Source: Geodermatophilus marinus (lineage in GTDB: Bacteria > Actinomycetota > Actinomycetes > Mycobacteriales > Geodermatophilaceae). Taken from it: a DNA stretch of 64,000 bases. Numbering within the stretch: position 1 is the stretch's first letter; the number at the start of each line of letters is the position of its first letter. Shown piece after piece: positions 8,418 to 17,105 of the stretch. The translations under genes were made by a program, and so were the position numbers. The notes beneath the pieces are model-generated. The model saw only the letters and a program-made list of their open reading frames with translations. It was not told the DNA's origin and ran no database searches. Location of the stretch: assembly GCF_003428645.1 (NCBI RefSeq), contig NZ_QVQH01000002.1, forward strand, positions 62,997 to 126,996, read 5' to 3'.

Positions 8418-9497
8418 ATGCGCGTACTGATCCTCTGGGCTGCGCCCGAGGCGCCGAACTACGGCGTGCGGGCCCTCGCCGAGGGCACCGCCGCGCTGGT
8501 CCGCCGCGTGTGGCCGGACGCCGAGTGCTCCTTCCACGACTACGGCGGCACCGCCCCGCCGGTCCGCATCGGGGACCCGCGGGAGCTGGCCCGGGAGTGG
8601 GTGACCGGCACCCGCGGGCTGCGGTCGTGGCTGCGCGAGTTCGACCTGGTGGTCGACACCCGGTCCGGGGACAGCTTCGCCGACATCTACGGGCTCCCGC
8701 GGCTGGCCACCATGTCGGCGGTCGCCGAGTTCGTCCGACGCAGCGGCGTCCCGCTCGTCCTCGGACCGCAGACGATCGGACCCTTCGAGAGCCGCCGCGG
8801 CCGGGTGCTGGGCCGGACCAGCCTGCGAGCGGCCACCCGCACGATGGCCCGCGACCACCGCAGCGCGGCGCTCGCGGCGGACCTGGGCCACCCCGTGGAC
8901 GCCCGCACCACCGACGTCGTCTTCGCCCTGGACACTCCCGCGCGGACGGCCACCCGGGACGTCGTCCTCAACGTCTCCGGGCTGCTGTGGCAGGGGGACC
9001 GGCACGTGGACTCCGCCGCGTACCGGGACACGGTGAGCCGGCTCTACCGCGAGCTCGTGACCCGTGGCCGGGAGGTCACCCTCCTCGCCCACGTGGTCGG
9101 CTGGGCGCGCGGTGACAACGACGTGCCGGCGGTCGAGGAGTTCGCTGCGGCGCACGAGGGACCGGTGGACGTCGTCGTGCCGACCTCCCTCGCGGAGGTC
9201 CGGGAGGTGGTCGCCGGGGCGTCGCTGGTCCTGGGGTCCCGGATGCACGCCTGCCTGAACGCACTGTCGGTGGGGACCCCCGCGGTGCCGCTGGCCTACT
9301 CGCGCAAGTTCGAGCCGCTGCTCCAGGACCTCGGCTGGCGGCACTCGGTCGACCTCCGGGCCGAGCAGGCCCCGCTCGAGGCGGTGCTCCGGGTCCTCGA
9401 CGACGAACCGGAGCTCACCGCGACGGCCGACGACGTCCGCCGGCGTGCCCAGGACCTGCTCGGCGAGGCGGAGAAGTCGCTGCGGACCCTCCGGTGA
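8418..9497 (+). CDS. polysaccharide pyruvyl transferase family protein
   Basis: A 359-residue member of the PS_pyruv_trans family (CsaB/WcaK type), which transfers pyruvate from phosphoenolpyruvate to form ketals on sugars, giving the polymer negative charge. Visible: N-terminal Rossmann-like MRVLILWAAPEAPNYG, LVVDTRSGDSFADIYG, PLVLGPQTIGPFES (near 115-128) and the family's C-terminal GSRMHACLNALSVGTPAVPLAYSRKFEP (near 274-301) with the conserved SRMH. The ATG has a clear Shine-Dalgarno site (TTGGGGGA). The stop overlaps the GTG of the flippase gene (GTGA at 9494). It is probably a decorating enzyme for the repeat unit before export. A few family members do other chemistry, so pyruvylation is likely but not proved. 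Confidence 0.87.
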   Translation: MRVLILWAAPEAPNYGVRALAEGTAALVRRVWPDAECSFHDYGGTAPPVRIGDPRELAREWVTGTRGLRSWLREFDLVVDTRSGDSFADIYGLPRLATMSAVAEFVRRSGVPLVLGPQTIGPFESRRGRVLGRTSLRAATRTMARDHRSAALAADLGHPVDARTTDVVFALDTPARTATRDVVLNVSGLLWQGDRHVDSAAYRDTVSRLYRELVTRGREVTLLAHVVGWARGDNDVPAVEEFAAAHEGPVDVVVPTSLAEVREVVAGASLVLGSRMHACLNALSVGTPAVPLAYSRKFEPLLQDLGWRHSVDLRAEQAPLEAVLRVLDDEPELTATADDVRRRAQDLLGEAEKSLRTLR

Positions 9498-11014
9498 CCG
9501 GACCGGCCGTCCCCCCGGCGGACACCGTCCCGCCCGACGACAGCACCCTGCGCAACCGCGCCGCCCGCGGTGCCGCGGTGACGTTCGCGGCGCAGGGCGG
9601 GCGGATCGCCCTGCAGGTCCTGTCCGTGGTCATCCTCGCCCGGCTGCTGTCACCGCGGGACTACGGGCTCCTGGCGATGGTCATGGTCGTGCTCGGCGTC
9701 GCCGACGTCTTCCGGGATCTCGGGCTGTCGACGGCGGCGATCCAGGCCCGGACCCTGTCCGCGCAGCAGCGGAGCAACCTGTTCTGGCTCAACACCGCGT
9801 TCGGGCTGGTGCTCAGCGTGCTCGCGTGGGCCCTCGCGCCCGCGCTCGCCGGCGTCTACGGCCAGCCGGAGCTGGTCGGCATCACCCAGGCCCTCGCCTG
9901 GACGTTCCTGCTCAACGGCACGGCGACCCAGCACCGGGCCAATCTCACCCGGCGCCTGCAGTTCGGGCGCCTCGCGGTCGCCGACGTCGTGTCGCCGGTC
10001 GCCGGGCTCGCCGCCGCGGTGACGCTCGCACTCGGCGGCGCCGGCTACTGGACCCTCGTCGGCCAGCAGCTGGTCCAGTACGCGGTGATGCTGGTGGTCG
10101 TCCTGGCAGCGGGCCGGTGGGTGCCCGGCCCGCCGGACCGGAGCGTCCCCATGGGCGGGCTGCTGCGGTTCGGGTCCGGCATGGTCGGCACCCAGGTGAT
10201 CGGCTACCTGGGCAACAACATCGACTCCTTGGTCATCGGCGCGCGGTTCGGCGCCGGACCCCTCGGGCTGTACAACCGGGCGTTCCAGCTCCTGATGACG
10301 CCGCTCGGTCAGCTGCGTGGTCCGTCCACCCAGGTCGTGCTGCCGGTCCTCGCGTCCCTGCAGGACGATCCGCGTCGCTTCTCGTCCTTCCTGCAGCGCG
10401 GTCAGCTCGCGCTCGGCTACACCCTCGTCGTCGGACTCGGTCTCGTGCTGGGCGTGGCCGACCCGGCCACGGTGGTCCTCCTCGGCGGCCAGTGGACCGA
10501 CGTCGTCCCGCTGCTGCACTGGCTGGCCCTGGCCGGTGTGTTCCAGACCTTGGCGTTGGTCAACTACTGGGTCTACCTGGCCCGCGGGCTGACCGGACCG
10601 CTGTTCCGCTACTCCCTGGTCCAGGTCGTCATCCGGGTGGTGTGCATCGGTGGCGGCAGCACGTTCGGCGTCGTCGGTGTCGCGGCCGGCTTCGCGCTGG
10701 CGCCGGCCGTCAGCTGGCCGCTGTCCTTCTGGTGGTTGTCCCGCCACACGCCGCTGCCGCGGCGGGAACTGCTCCTCGGGGCGCTGCGGATCCTGGGCCT
10801 CACCTCCGCCACCGCCGGGGGCGCCTGGGCCGGCACGGCGCTGGCCGGGGACCTCCCGGCCGCGGTGTCCCTGGGGTGCGGCGTCCTGACCGGCGTGGCG
10901 GTGACCCTTGCGGTGGTGTCCGCCGTCCCCGCCCTGCGCCGTGACGTCGTCGGTGTGGCGGAGGTCGGCCGCCTGGCGCTGTCCCGGCGCCGAACCGGGC
11001 AGGGGGACCGCTAG
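9494..11014 (+). CDS. Wzx-type lipopolysaccharide/oligosaccharide flippase
   Basis: A 506-residue polytopic membrane protein of the MATE/MOP superfamily (RfbX/Wzx or WzxC-like). The start has the family pattern: RNRAARGAAVTFAAQGGRIALQVLSVVILARLLSPRDYGLLAM, then many hydrophobic helices. GYLGNNIDSLVIGARFGAGPLGLYNRAFQL (near 235-265) is characteristic of WzxC-like exporters. Role: moving the lipid-linked repeat unit across the membrane to the polymerase encoded next. GTG start overlaps the upstream stop; the following gene begins immediately after its TAG. Confidence 0.9.
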   Translation: MTGPAVPPADTVPPDDSTLRNRAARGAAVTFAAQGGRIALQVLSVVILARLLSPRDYGLLAMVMVVLGVADVFRDLGLSTAAIQARTLSAQQRSNLFWLNTAFGLVLSVLAWALAPALAGVYGQPELVGITQALAWTFLLNGTATQHRANLTRRLQFGRLAVADVVSPVAGLAAAVTLALGGAGYWTLVGQQLVQYAVMLVVVLAAGRWVPGPPDRSVPMGGLLRFGSGMVGTQVIGYLGNNIDSLVIGARFGAGPLGLYNRAFQLLMTPLGQLRGPSTQVVLPVLASLQDDPRRFSSFLQRGQLALGYTLVVGLGLVLGVADPATVVLLGGQWTDVVPLLHWLALAGVFQTLALVNYWVYLARGLTGPLFRYSLVQVVIRVVCIGGGSTFGVVGVAAGFALAPAVSWPLSFWWLSRHTPLPRRELLLGALRILGLTSATAGGAWAGTALAGDLPAAVSLGCGVLTGVAVTLAVVSAVPALRRDVVGVAEVGRLALSRRRTGQGDR

Positions 11015-13900
11015 ATGGCCGGCCTCTCCGCGGCGACGGCGGACCAGCTGGTCCGGCTCGGCGGTGCAGCGGCCCTCGGCGTGCTCGCCGTCGTCCTGCT
11101 GCGCCGCTCGCCGCAGCTGGGGGTGGGCGGGTGGTTGGCCGTCGTCTGCCTCGTCCCCGTCTGGGCAGGCGTCGGACTCGGGGCCTACTTCGAGCCGCAG
11201 GTGCTGGCCGGGCTGGCCGCCGTCGGAGCCCTCGTCCTCGTCCGCCGGTGCGTGCCGCTGAGCCCGGTGGGAGCCGACCTGCTCATCGCGGCCTTCGCGC
11301 TGTCCGCGTTGCTGCCCGCCCTCGTCGGCCGTGGCACCGCGAACGGCGTGTTCGTCCTGCTGGCGCACTGGGCGAGCGCCTACCTGCTCGGCCGGCTGGC
11401 CGGTCACCGCCTTCCCCTCGGGCGGGTGTACGCCCTCGTCGCCGTCGCCTTCACGGCGGTTGCGGTCCTCGCCCTGGTGGAGTGGGTCGCCGGATGGAAC
11501 CCGTTCCACCTCGTGCCCGGCTCCGGAGGACTGCGGGAGGTCTGGGCGACCATCCAGGAACGCGGCGGCGTGGCGCGCGCCGAGGGGGCCTTCGGGCACT
11601 CCATCGCACTCGGCGGCAGCCTCGCCCTCGCGCTGCCCCTCACCCTGGCGGCGCCGCTCCGGCCCGCGGTCCGGCTCGGGATGGCCGTGCTGATGGGCGC
11701 GGCCTGCGCGGTGACCTTCAGCCGGATCGGGCTGGGGACGGCGGTCCTGGGTGTGCTGCTGTCCATCGCGTTCCTGCGGACGGGGCTGCCCGGCCGTCTG
11801 CGACTGCTGATCTGCGGTGGCCTCCTCGTGGGCGCGGCGGCCGCCGCCCCCCTGGTGACCCAGGTCTTCGCCGCGGCCGGCGACGAGGCGTCGGGGAGCG
11901 CCGGGTACCGCGCGGACCTGCTGTCCCTGCTGGGGGAAGCGCGACTGCTGGGGCTGTCGCCGAGCTACTGGCGCTCGCCCACCGGCGAGGCGTCCTTCGG
12001 CACGTTCCGCTCCATCGACAGCGCCCTGGTGCTGACCACGCTGACCTACGGCTGGATCCCGCTGGCCTTCCTGGGAGCGGCGGTGCTGTCGGCGGTGGTC
12101 GTGGTCGTCAGGGGACAGGCGACCGCACCGACCGTCGCGCTGGTCGCCCAGCTGCCCGCGTTCGCAACGGTGGCCCTGATCACGCAGTACGCGAGCCTGG
12201 TGTGGTTCGTCGCCGGCCTGGCCGTGGCGGCCCAGGCGCTGGCACCACGCGGGGAGCGAGCCGCCGATCCGCCGGGTCCGGGCGACGCCACCGCCCGGGA
12301 CCCCCACCGTCCTCACTCCTTGTGGGGAACACAGCCGAATCCGAGGAGATCGATGGCTACCGTCGTTGCAGTGGGTGACCGAAGTGGTCACCGCCCGGGG
12401 GGAGACGGAATCGTGGGCGTCGCTGGCTACCTGCAGGTCCTCCGACGGCGGATGTGGGGCGTCGTCGTCTGCGTGGCGCTCGCGGGCGGAGCCGCACTGT
12501 CGGCCAGCCTGCTGGCCACCCCGACCTACACCTCCACGGCCGGGCTGTTCTTCTCGCTGCAGAACGGCAACACGGCCAGCGACCTGGCCCAGGGGGCGAC
12601 GTTCACCCGTGCCCAGATGGCGTCGTACGCCACGCTCACCACGACGCCGGCGGTGCTGGACCCCGTGATCGACCGGCTCGACCTGGAGACGACCGCGGGC
12701 GGCCTCGCCGGTCGCGTGTCGGCCACGGCGCCGAACGACACGGTGCTGCTCCAGGTGTCCGCGTCGGCGACCTCGCCCACCGAGGCCGCGCGGATCGCCG
12801 ACGCCGTCGCCGGCCGGCTCGCCGAGGTGGTCGAGGAGGTGGCCCCCGCCGACACGGAGGGACGGGCCACGGTGCTCGTGACCCCGGTGGCGCCGGCGCA
12901 GGTCCCCACGGGCCCGTCGTCCCCGGACACCACGCTGAACCTGCTCGTCGGCCTGGTCGCCGGTGCGGCGCTCGGCGTGCTGTACGCGATGCTGCGCGAG
13001 TCGCTGGACACGCGCGTCCGGGACGCCGTCCGCGTGCGGGCGCTGACCGACGCCCCGGTCCTGGGCCTGATCGCGGCCCGGACCCAGCGGGCGGGCGAGG
13101 AACTGGTCCTCGCCACAGACCCGCGGTCCGCGCAGGCCGAGCTCTTCCGCCAGCTGCGGACCAACCTCGATTTCCTCCGCCTGGACGGCGAACCGCTCAG
13201 CCTTGCCGTCACCTCGTCGCTGCCCGGCGAGGGCAAGTCGACCGTGGCGCTCGACCTGGCGCTGGCCTTGGCCGAGGTCCACGAGCGCGTGCTGCTGGTC
13301 GACGCCGACATGCGGCGCCCCGCGGTCGCCCACCGGCTGGACCTCGAGGGATCGGCCGGCCTGTCGACCGTGCTCGTCGGACGTGCCGCGGTCGACGACG
13401 TCGTCCAGGAGTGGGGCCCCCACGGGCTGCACGTGCTGACGGCGGGCGCGGTGCCCCCCAACCCGGCCCAGCTCCTGGACAGCCCGCGCATGACGGCCCT
13501 GATGGCCGAGCTGGCGACCCGGTACGATGCGGTGGTGGTGGACTCGCCACCCGTCCTCCCGGTGACCGACGCGCTGCTCCTCTCGCGGTGCACGGGCGGG
13601 ACGCTGGTCGTGGTCGACACCCACCGGGTGCGGCGCAACCAGCTGGCAGAGGCCCTGCGGCAGCTCGGCAACGTGGACACCCGGCCCCTCGGTGTCGTGC
13701 TCAACCGGCTCGTCCGGGAGAAGCAGGTTTACGGCTACGGGGCGTACGGGTCCGACCAGGGCGACGACGTCGACGCAGGCCGGTGGTGGCGCAAGGGCGC
13801 CCGCCCGGCCGCCGTCGGCCGTCAGCACGCCGTGGAGACCCACGACGCGGTCCCCGCCGGGCAGCGGGCGCCGGCGGCCGCCGGCCGGCCGCGTCCGTGA
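11015..13900 (+). CDS. O-antigen polymerase/ligase fused in frame to Wzz/Wzc-like tyrosine autokinase
   Basis: One uninterrupted 961-codon frame. Residues 1 to about 420 are a Wzy/O-antigen-ligase-like membrane protein: about ten hydrophobic helices and a large loop (EWVAGWNPFHLVPGSGG, RAEGAFGHSIALGGSLAL). Residues about 470-650 are a Wzz chain-length domain with two membrane helices, and about 690-940 a BY-kinase: Walker A SLPGEGKST (near 736-744), Walker A' LLVDADMRRP, Walker B VVVDSPP, and a tyrosine cluster YGYGAYG near the end. Together they would polymerise the repeat unit and set chain length by autophosphorylation cycles. Each half has the usual length of a separate protein, and the 45-residue join is low-complexity. 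A ribosome site and GTG at 12413 could start the kinase (495 residues) on its own, so two overlapping products are possible. Confidence 0.85.
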   Translation: MAGLSAATADQLVRLGGAAALGVLAVVLLRRSPQLGVGGWLAVVCLVPVWAGVGLGAYFEPQVLAGLAAVGALVLVRRCVPLSPVGADLLIAAFALSALLPALVGRGTANGVFVLLAHWASAYLLGRLAGHRLPLGRVYALVAVAFTAVAVLALVEWVAGWNPFHLVPGSGGLREVWATIQERGGVARAEGAFGHSIALGGSLALALPLTLAAPLRPAVRLGMAVLMGAACAVTFSRIGLGTAVLGVLLSIAFLRTGLPGRLRLLICGGLLVGAAAAAPLVTQVFAAAGDEASGSAGYRADLLSLLGEARLLGLSPSYWRSPTGEASFGTFRSIDSALVLTTLTYGWIPLAFLGAAVLSAVVVVVRGQATAPTVALVAQLPAFATVALITQYASLVWFVAGLAVAAQALAPRGERAADPPGPGDATARDPHRPHSLWGTQPNPRRSMATVVAVGDRSGHRPGGDGIVGVAGYLQVLRRRMWGVVVCVALAGGAALSASLLATPTYTSTAGLFFSLQNGNTASDLAQGATFTRAQMASYATLTTTPAVLDPVIDRLDLETTAGGLAGRVSATAPNDTVLLQVSASATSPTEAARIADAVAGRLAEVVEEVAPADTEGRATVLVTPVAPAQVPTGPSSPDTTLNLLVGLVAGAALGVLYAMLRESLDTRVRDAVRVRALTDAPVLGLIAARTQRAGEELVLATDPRSAQAELFRQLRTNLDFLRLDGEPLSLAVTSSLPGEGKSTVALDLALALAEVHERVLLVDADMRRPAVAHRLDLEGSAGLSTVLVGRAAVDDVVQEWGPHGLHVLTAGAVPPNPAQLLDSPRMTALMAELATRYDAVVVDSPPVLPVTDALLLSRCTGGTLVVVDTHRVRRNQLAEALRQLGNVDTRPLGVVLNRLVREKQVYGYGAYGSDQGDDVDAGRWWRKGARPAAVGRQHAVETHDAVPAGQRAPAAAGRPRP
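12344..12415 (+). promoter_or_regulatory. internal translation starts and hairpin inside the polymerase-kinase frame
   Basis: Two candidate kinase starts lie in frame: ATG at 12353 with GAGGAG 3 nt before it, and GTG at 12413 with GGGGGGAG 8 nt before it. Between them a perfect 7-bp hairpin GGTGACC-GAAGT-GGTCACC (12374-12392) could control ribosome access. The segment is less GC-rich than its surroundings and looks like a former intergenic region. Confidence 0.5.
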
Positions 13901-13916
13901 CGGCCCACCGCAGACC

Positions 13917-14528
13917 GTGAGCCGGCTCCTCGTCGTCTGCCGCGGGAACGTCTGCCGGTCCCGGGCCGCCGAGCACCTGCTGCGCGCCGGGCTGGCCGGG
14001 ACGGGTATCACGGTCGGCAGCGCCGGCACCCACGCGCTGGCGGGTGCGCCGGCCGATCCCCTGGTGGTCGCGCAGCTGCGGGCCCGGGGTGTCGACGTGC
14101 CTCCTGCGCCGGCCCGGCAGCTGGACCGGGCCGCGCTCCGCGCCGCCGACGTGGTCGTGGTCATGACCGCCGCCCAGCGGTCGGCGGTCGTCGCGGTGGA
14201 CCCGGCGGCGGTCCGCAGGACGTTCCCGCTCCGCCAGCTGGCCCGGCTGCTCGCGACGCCGGGGACGGCCGTACCGGGCGCCGACGCCGCCGAGCGGCTG
14301 CTCACCCTGCCCGCACTCCTGGCCGCCCGCCGCTCCGCGCGGCCCCCGGACGGCGGCGAGGACGTCGAGGACCCCTACGGCCGCGACGCGGCGGTGACCG
14401 GCCGGGTGGTCGCCCAGATCGAGGACGCAGTGCAGGGACTCGTCGGCGCCCTGCTGCAGCCGGCACCACCCGGCGCCCCGGCACCCGGCCGGACGCCGGG
14501 TGACGTGGACGCCCTCCGCGGGGTGTGA
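13917..14528 (+). CDS. low-molecular-weight protein tyrosine phosphatase
   Basis: A 203-residue LMW-PTP. The phosphate loop CRGNVCRS starts at residue 8 (Cys8 nucleophile, Arg14), directly after the first strand, and the general-acid motif DPYG lies near residue 160. It starts at the GTG 16 nt after the kinase stop; no earlier in-frame start is plausible. Wzb-type phosphatases dephosphorylate the tyrosine tail of Wzc-type kinases, so this is very likely the partner of the kinase half of the preceding gene. It is somewhat longer than the usual 145-160 residues because of an insert near 120-150 and a Pro-rich tail after residue 180. Confidence 0.9.
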   Translation: MSRLLVVCRGNVCRSRAAEHLLRAGLAGTGITVGSAGTHALAGAPADPLVVAQLRARGVDVPPAPARQLDRAALRAADVVVVMTAAQRSAVVAVDPAAVRRTFPLRQLARLLATPGTAVPGADAAERLLTLPALLAARRSARPPDGGEDVEDPYGRDAAVTGRVVAQIEDAVQGLVGALLQPAPPGAPAPGRTPGDVDALRGV

Positions 14529-14977
14529 CGGACGATCACCCGAGGAGCGCCGGGAGGACGCCGAAGCCCCACGGCCCGACCCGGCCAGGTCATCCCAGGG
14601 CTGGACGCCCACCGGGTCATCCCAGGGCTGGACGCCCACCAGGGATACGTCCGCCAGGCCAGCGCGGGAACCCGACCGCAGGCCCGGGAACCGACGTCTG
14701 CGACCGCGCCGGCAGTTGCCACGCCCCTGCTCCGGTGCGAGCCGGATCCGACCGCCCGGAGATCCTCCCCGGGGCCGGACATCCCGGTCGTGCGGGACCG
14801 GGAGGGAGGCGGTCCGGGGACCTCCGTCACCGCCGCGACGCGCTCACCGCGCCCTCGTGGCAGGCGCTACCGTCGCGGCGTCAGCTGCCCGGCCACCAGG
14901 TGACGTCCCGCGTGGCCGGCACCGGACGTGGGGCAGCTCGGCCGAGGCGGGCGGGCTCGGTCACGGTGCGGCTGCCC
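14529..14977. other. 449-nt gap at convergent gene ends, no gene seen
   Basis: Between the convergent phosphatase and GT4 genes. It holds a two-copy 27-bp tandem repeat and otherwise no convincing reading frame, RNA gene or strong hairpin. An open frame on the + strand runs through it and the next gene, but it has no family-like sequence and is a product of high GC. Confidence 0.6.
14588..14640. repeat. 27-bp tandem repeat, two copies
   Basis: GGTCATCCCAGGGCTGGACG and the six bases CCCACC after it occur at 14588 and again at 14615 (period 27), with no mismatch over the second copy. Noncoding; function unknown. Confidence 0.85.
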
Positions 14978-16129
14978 TCACGGGCTCCCCGGGGGCCCGA
15001 AGACGGCTTCCGACAGGCGCTCGGAGTACGCCGCCATGGAGAAGCGTGCGCGCGCGTCCTCCCGTCCCGCCCGCCCCATGGCGGCGGCCGCCTCCGGATC
15101 GCCCAGCAGGTCGATGATCGCGTCGGCCAGCGCACGAGGGGCGTCCGGATCGACGAGCAAGCCCGTCTCGCCGGCCCGGATGACCTCCGGCAGGCCCCCG
15201 ACCCGCGTGGCGACGACCGGTCGCCCGAGGAGAAGTGCTTCCACGGCGGCGAGCCCGAACGACTCGATCCGCGACGGCACCAGGACGACGTCGGCAGCCT
15301 CGACGTGGGGCCTCGGGTCCTGGAACCCGGTGAAGACCGTCACGTCATCGACCTGCTCGGCGGCAGCCAGGGTGTGCAGACCGGCCAGGTAGTCCTCGTA
15401 TCCGGGGTAGCTGTCACCGACGAGGCAGAGCGTCACGTCGAACCCGGCTCGTCGGACGAGCGCCGTCGCGGAGATCGCGATGTCCTGGCCCTTGTTCGCG
15501 GACAACCTGCCGACGACGACGAGCCTGCGGCGGGCTCCACTTCGGCTCGGTCGCGGGGCAACGGCAGCGGGTGCCGGGTCCGCGACGCCGTTGTGGATCA
15601 CGCGACTGCGGCGGGCCGCACGATCACCGAGGGAGGACCTGATCCACGCCCGGCAGTTCTCGCTGTTGGCGATGACCAGGTGGGCCGCCACGAGGGGCGA
15701 CAGGAGGAGGGTCCTGGTCGGACGGGACATCGGGACGTCGCTCTCGTGCACGTGGCAGACGACGCGGGCGCCACTCAACCGGCCCGCGAGCAGCCACTCG
15801 GGCGCGGCGATCGTGCTCACGTACACCACCGACGTCCGCTGCGCACGCAGCCACCACGTCAGGCTGACCACCGAGCGGAGCAGCCGGAGGAGGAAGGCCA
15901 GCGCATGGCGCGGTGTCCTGATCTCGACCCTGCGGAGGACCGGGAAGTCCTTGATGACATGAGGGACGTCCCGGTGCCGCAGAGCGTCGATCAGGGGCCC
16001 GTCCTTCGACACGACCGCGAGGACATCCGTCGCCATGGTGGAGACGCTCTCGAGGAACACCCGGTCGCTGCCGTACAGGTCCGCATGAGGGTGCACGGCC
16101 ACGGTGCGGCCGGCCCGTGGGATCACCAC
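14978..16129 (-). CDS. glycosyltransferase family 4
   Basis: A GT-B transferase of about 383 residues. Visible: N-terminal TVAVHPHADLYGSDRVFLES, acceptor-side VVCHVHESDVPMSRPT, hinge VIHNGV, donor-domain LVVVGRLSANKGQDIAI, and the GT4 nucleotide-sugar motif PSRIESFGLAAVEALLLGRPVVATRVGGLPEVI, where the first Glu and the second Glu form the E-x7-E pair. The start is taken as GTG at 16129 (GGGAG 7 nt before it); an ATG at 16297 would add 56 residues without family similarity but would lie just 4 nt after the upstream stop. It follows the oxygenase gene on the same strand and probably acts in the same polymer pathway. Confidence 0.85.
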   Translation of the reverse strand: MVIPRAGRTVAVHPHADLYGSDRVFLESVSTMATDVLAVVSKDGPLIDALRHRDVPHVIKDFPVLRRVEIRTPRHALAFLLRLLRSVVSLTWWLRAQRTSVVYVSTIAAPEWLLAGRLSGARVVCHVHESDVPMSRPTRTLLLSPLVAAHLVIANSENCRAWIRSSLGDRAARRSRVIHNGVADPAPAAVAPRPSRSGARRRLVVVGRLSANKGQDIAISATALVRRAGFDVTLCLVGDSYPGYEDYLAGLHTLAAAEQVDDVTVFTGFQDPRPHVEAADVVLVPSRIESFGLAAVEALLLGRPVVATRVGGLPEVIRAGETGLLVDPDAPRALADAIIDLLGDPEAAAAMGRAGREDARARFSMAAYSERLSEAVFGPPGSP

Positions 16130-16301
16130 AGCGAAACTCCCATCCACCGGGGCTCGGGTGTCCTGGCCGGCGCGGCCGAGGCGTCGTGCGTGGACCGATC
16201 GCGTGATCCGGCATCGAGCGCGGGCCTCGCGCGCGCTCACGGCGGTCCGGCTGTCCGGCCAGTGCAGGCCCTGCACCTGCTGGACAGCCGGACCCATGAG
16301 G

Positions 16302-17105
16302 TCATCTGTTGTGGGCGGTCGCGCTGCCGAACAGCTTCGTCTTGACCTTCACCGCCGCGTCGTAGTGGCGGGCGAAGACGCGCTTGAGAGGTCCGGCGGA
16401 TTCCGGGGACCAACCCGTCGTGCGGGCGACCATGCTCCCCTCAGGGACCAATTCGTAGGCGTAGGTCGCGATGGACTTCCGCGTGACGCCGGGCGGGAGG
16501 CTCATCTTCTTGAACCCGTGGTAGGTGTGGTCGTCGGTCACCATGATGAGCCCGCGGTTGAACAGCGGCTCGATGGCCCTTGGCTCCTCGTCGGCGCTCG
16601 CCTTGATCAGCAGTCGTCCGTCGTAGGACGGCTTCCAGTCCTTGTTGAGGTAGAGCAGGACGTTGAGGGTCCGCCGCCAGTTCGGGTGCAGCGGGTGCAT
16701 GTTGAAGTCGACGTGCGTGTCGAGGAAGCCGCCGTCACCGCTCTGGTGGAAGCCGCCACCGTGGAAATCCGGGTCGACGAAGAGGTCCTTCCCGCTGAGC
16801 GTGCTGATGAACTGCTTGAACTCCTCGCCCATGAGGGCGTCGTAGAACGCCCTGCTCGTGGGCCCCTGCTCCGCGACGCTCGACAGCTCGTGCTTGTTGC
16901 CGAAGACGTAGTCGCGCGACTTCGGCATCGCGTCGGGTGCGGGGAACTCCTCGAGCAGCTGCTCCGCGGTGGACGTGTCGAGGAAGTCGTCGAGGACGAG
17001 CAGCGGGAACGGTCGCGCTGCCCGGAACTCGTGTGCGAGTTCATCTGCCTGGTTGATCCATGCGTTGAACAACGTCTCTCTCCCTGGCGAGGCGGATGTC
17101 TGCAT
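16302..17105 (-). CDS. 2-oxoglutarate/Fe(II) oxygenase (prolyl hydroxylase-like)
   Basis: A 267-residue double-stranded beta-helix dioxygenase. The iron triad is H131-x-D133 (LDTHVDFNMHP) and H196 (DDHTYHGF), and R209 (GVTRKSIATYAYE) is placed to bind 2-oxoglutarate. FPLLVLDDFLD (33-43) and GGGFHQSGDGGFLDTHVDFN resemble the Tpa1/P4Hc group. Such enzymes hydroxylate protein or small-molecule carbons. Its place between glycosyltransferase and lipid-alcohol genes suggests a sugar, lipid or protein substrate linked to the polymer, but this is inference. The ATG at 17105 has a weak ribosome site; TTG at 17072 has GGGAGAGA before it and may be the true start, giving 256 residues. Confidence 0.82.
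   Translation of the reverse strand: MQTSASPGRETLFNAWINQADELAHEFRAARPFPLLVLDDFLDTSTAEQLLEEFPAPDAMPKSRDYVFGNKHELSSVAEQGPTSRAFYDALMGEEFKQFISTLSGKDLFVDPDFHGGGFHQSGDGGFLDTHVDFNMHPLHPNWRRTLNVLLYLNKDWKPSYDGRLLIKASADEEPRAIEPLFNRGLIMVTDDHTYHGFKKMSLPPGVTRKSIATYAYELVPEGSMVARTTGWSPESAGPLKRVFARHYDAAVKVKTKLFGSATAHNR

Noticed and set aside
9650-14305. A 1551-codon open frame on the minus strand across the flippase, polymerase and kinase genes
   Set aside because: Its protein is low-complexity (His, Arg, Gly, Gln rich) with no family motifs, while the plus strand carries clear, motif-rich genes. It is an antisense artefact of high GC.
14525-16345. A 606-codon plus-strand frame across the gap and the GT4 gene
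   Set aside because: No domain, strongly biased composition, and it overlaps a clear glycosyltransferase on the other strand.
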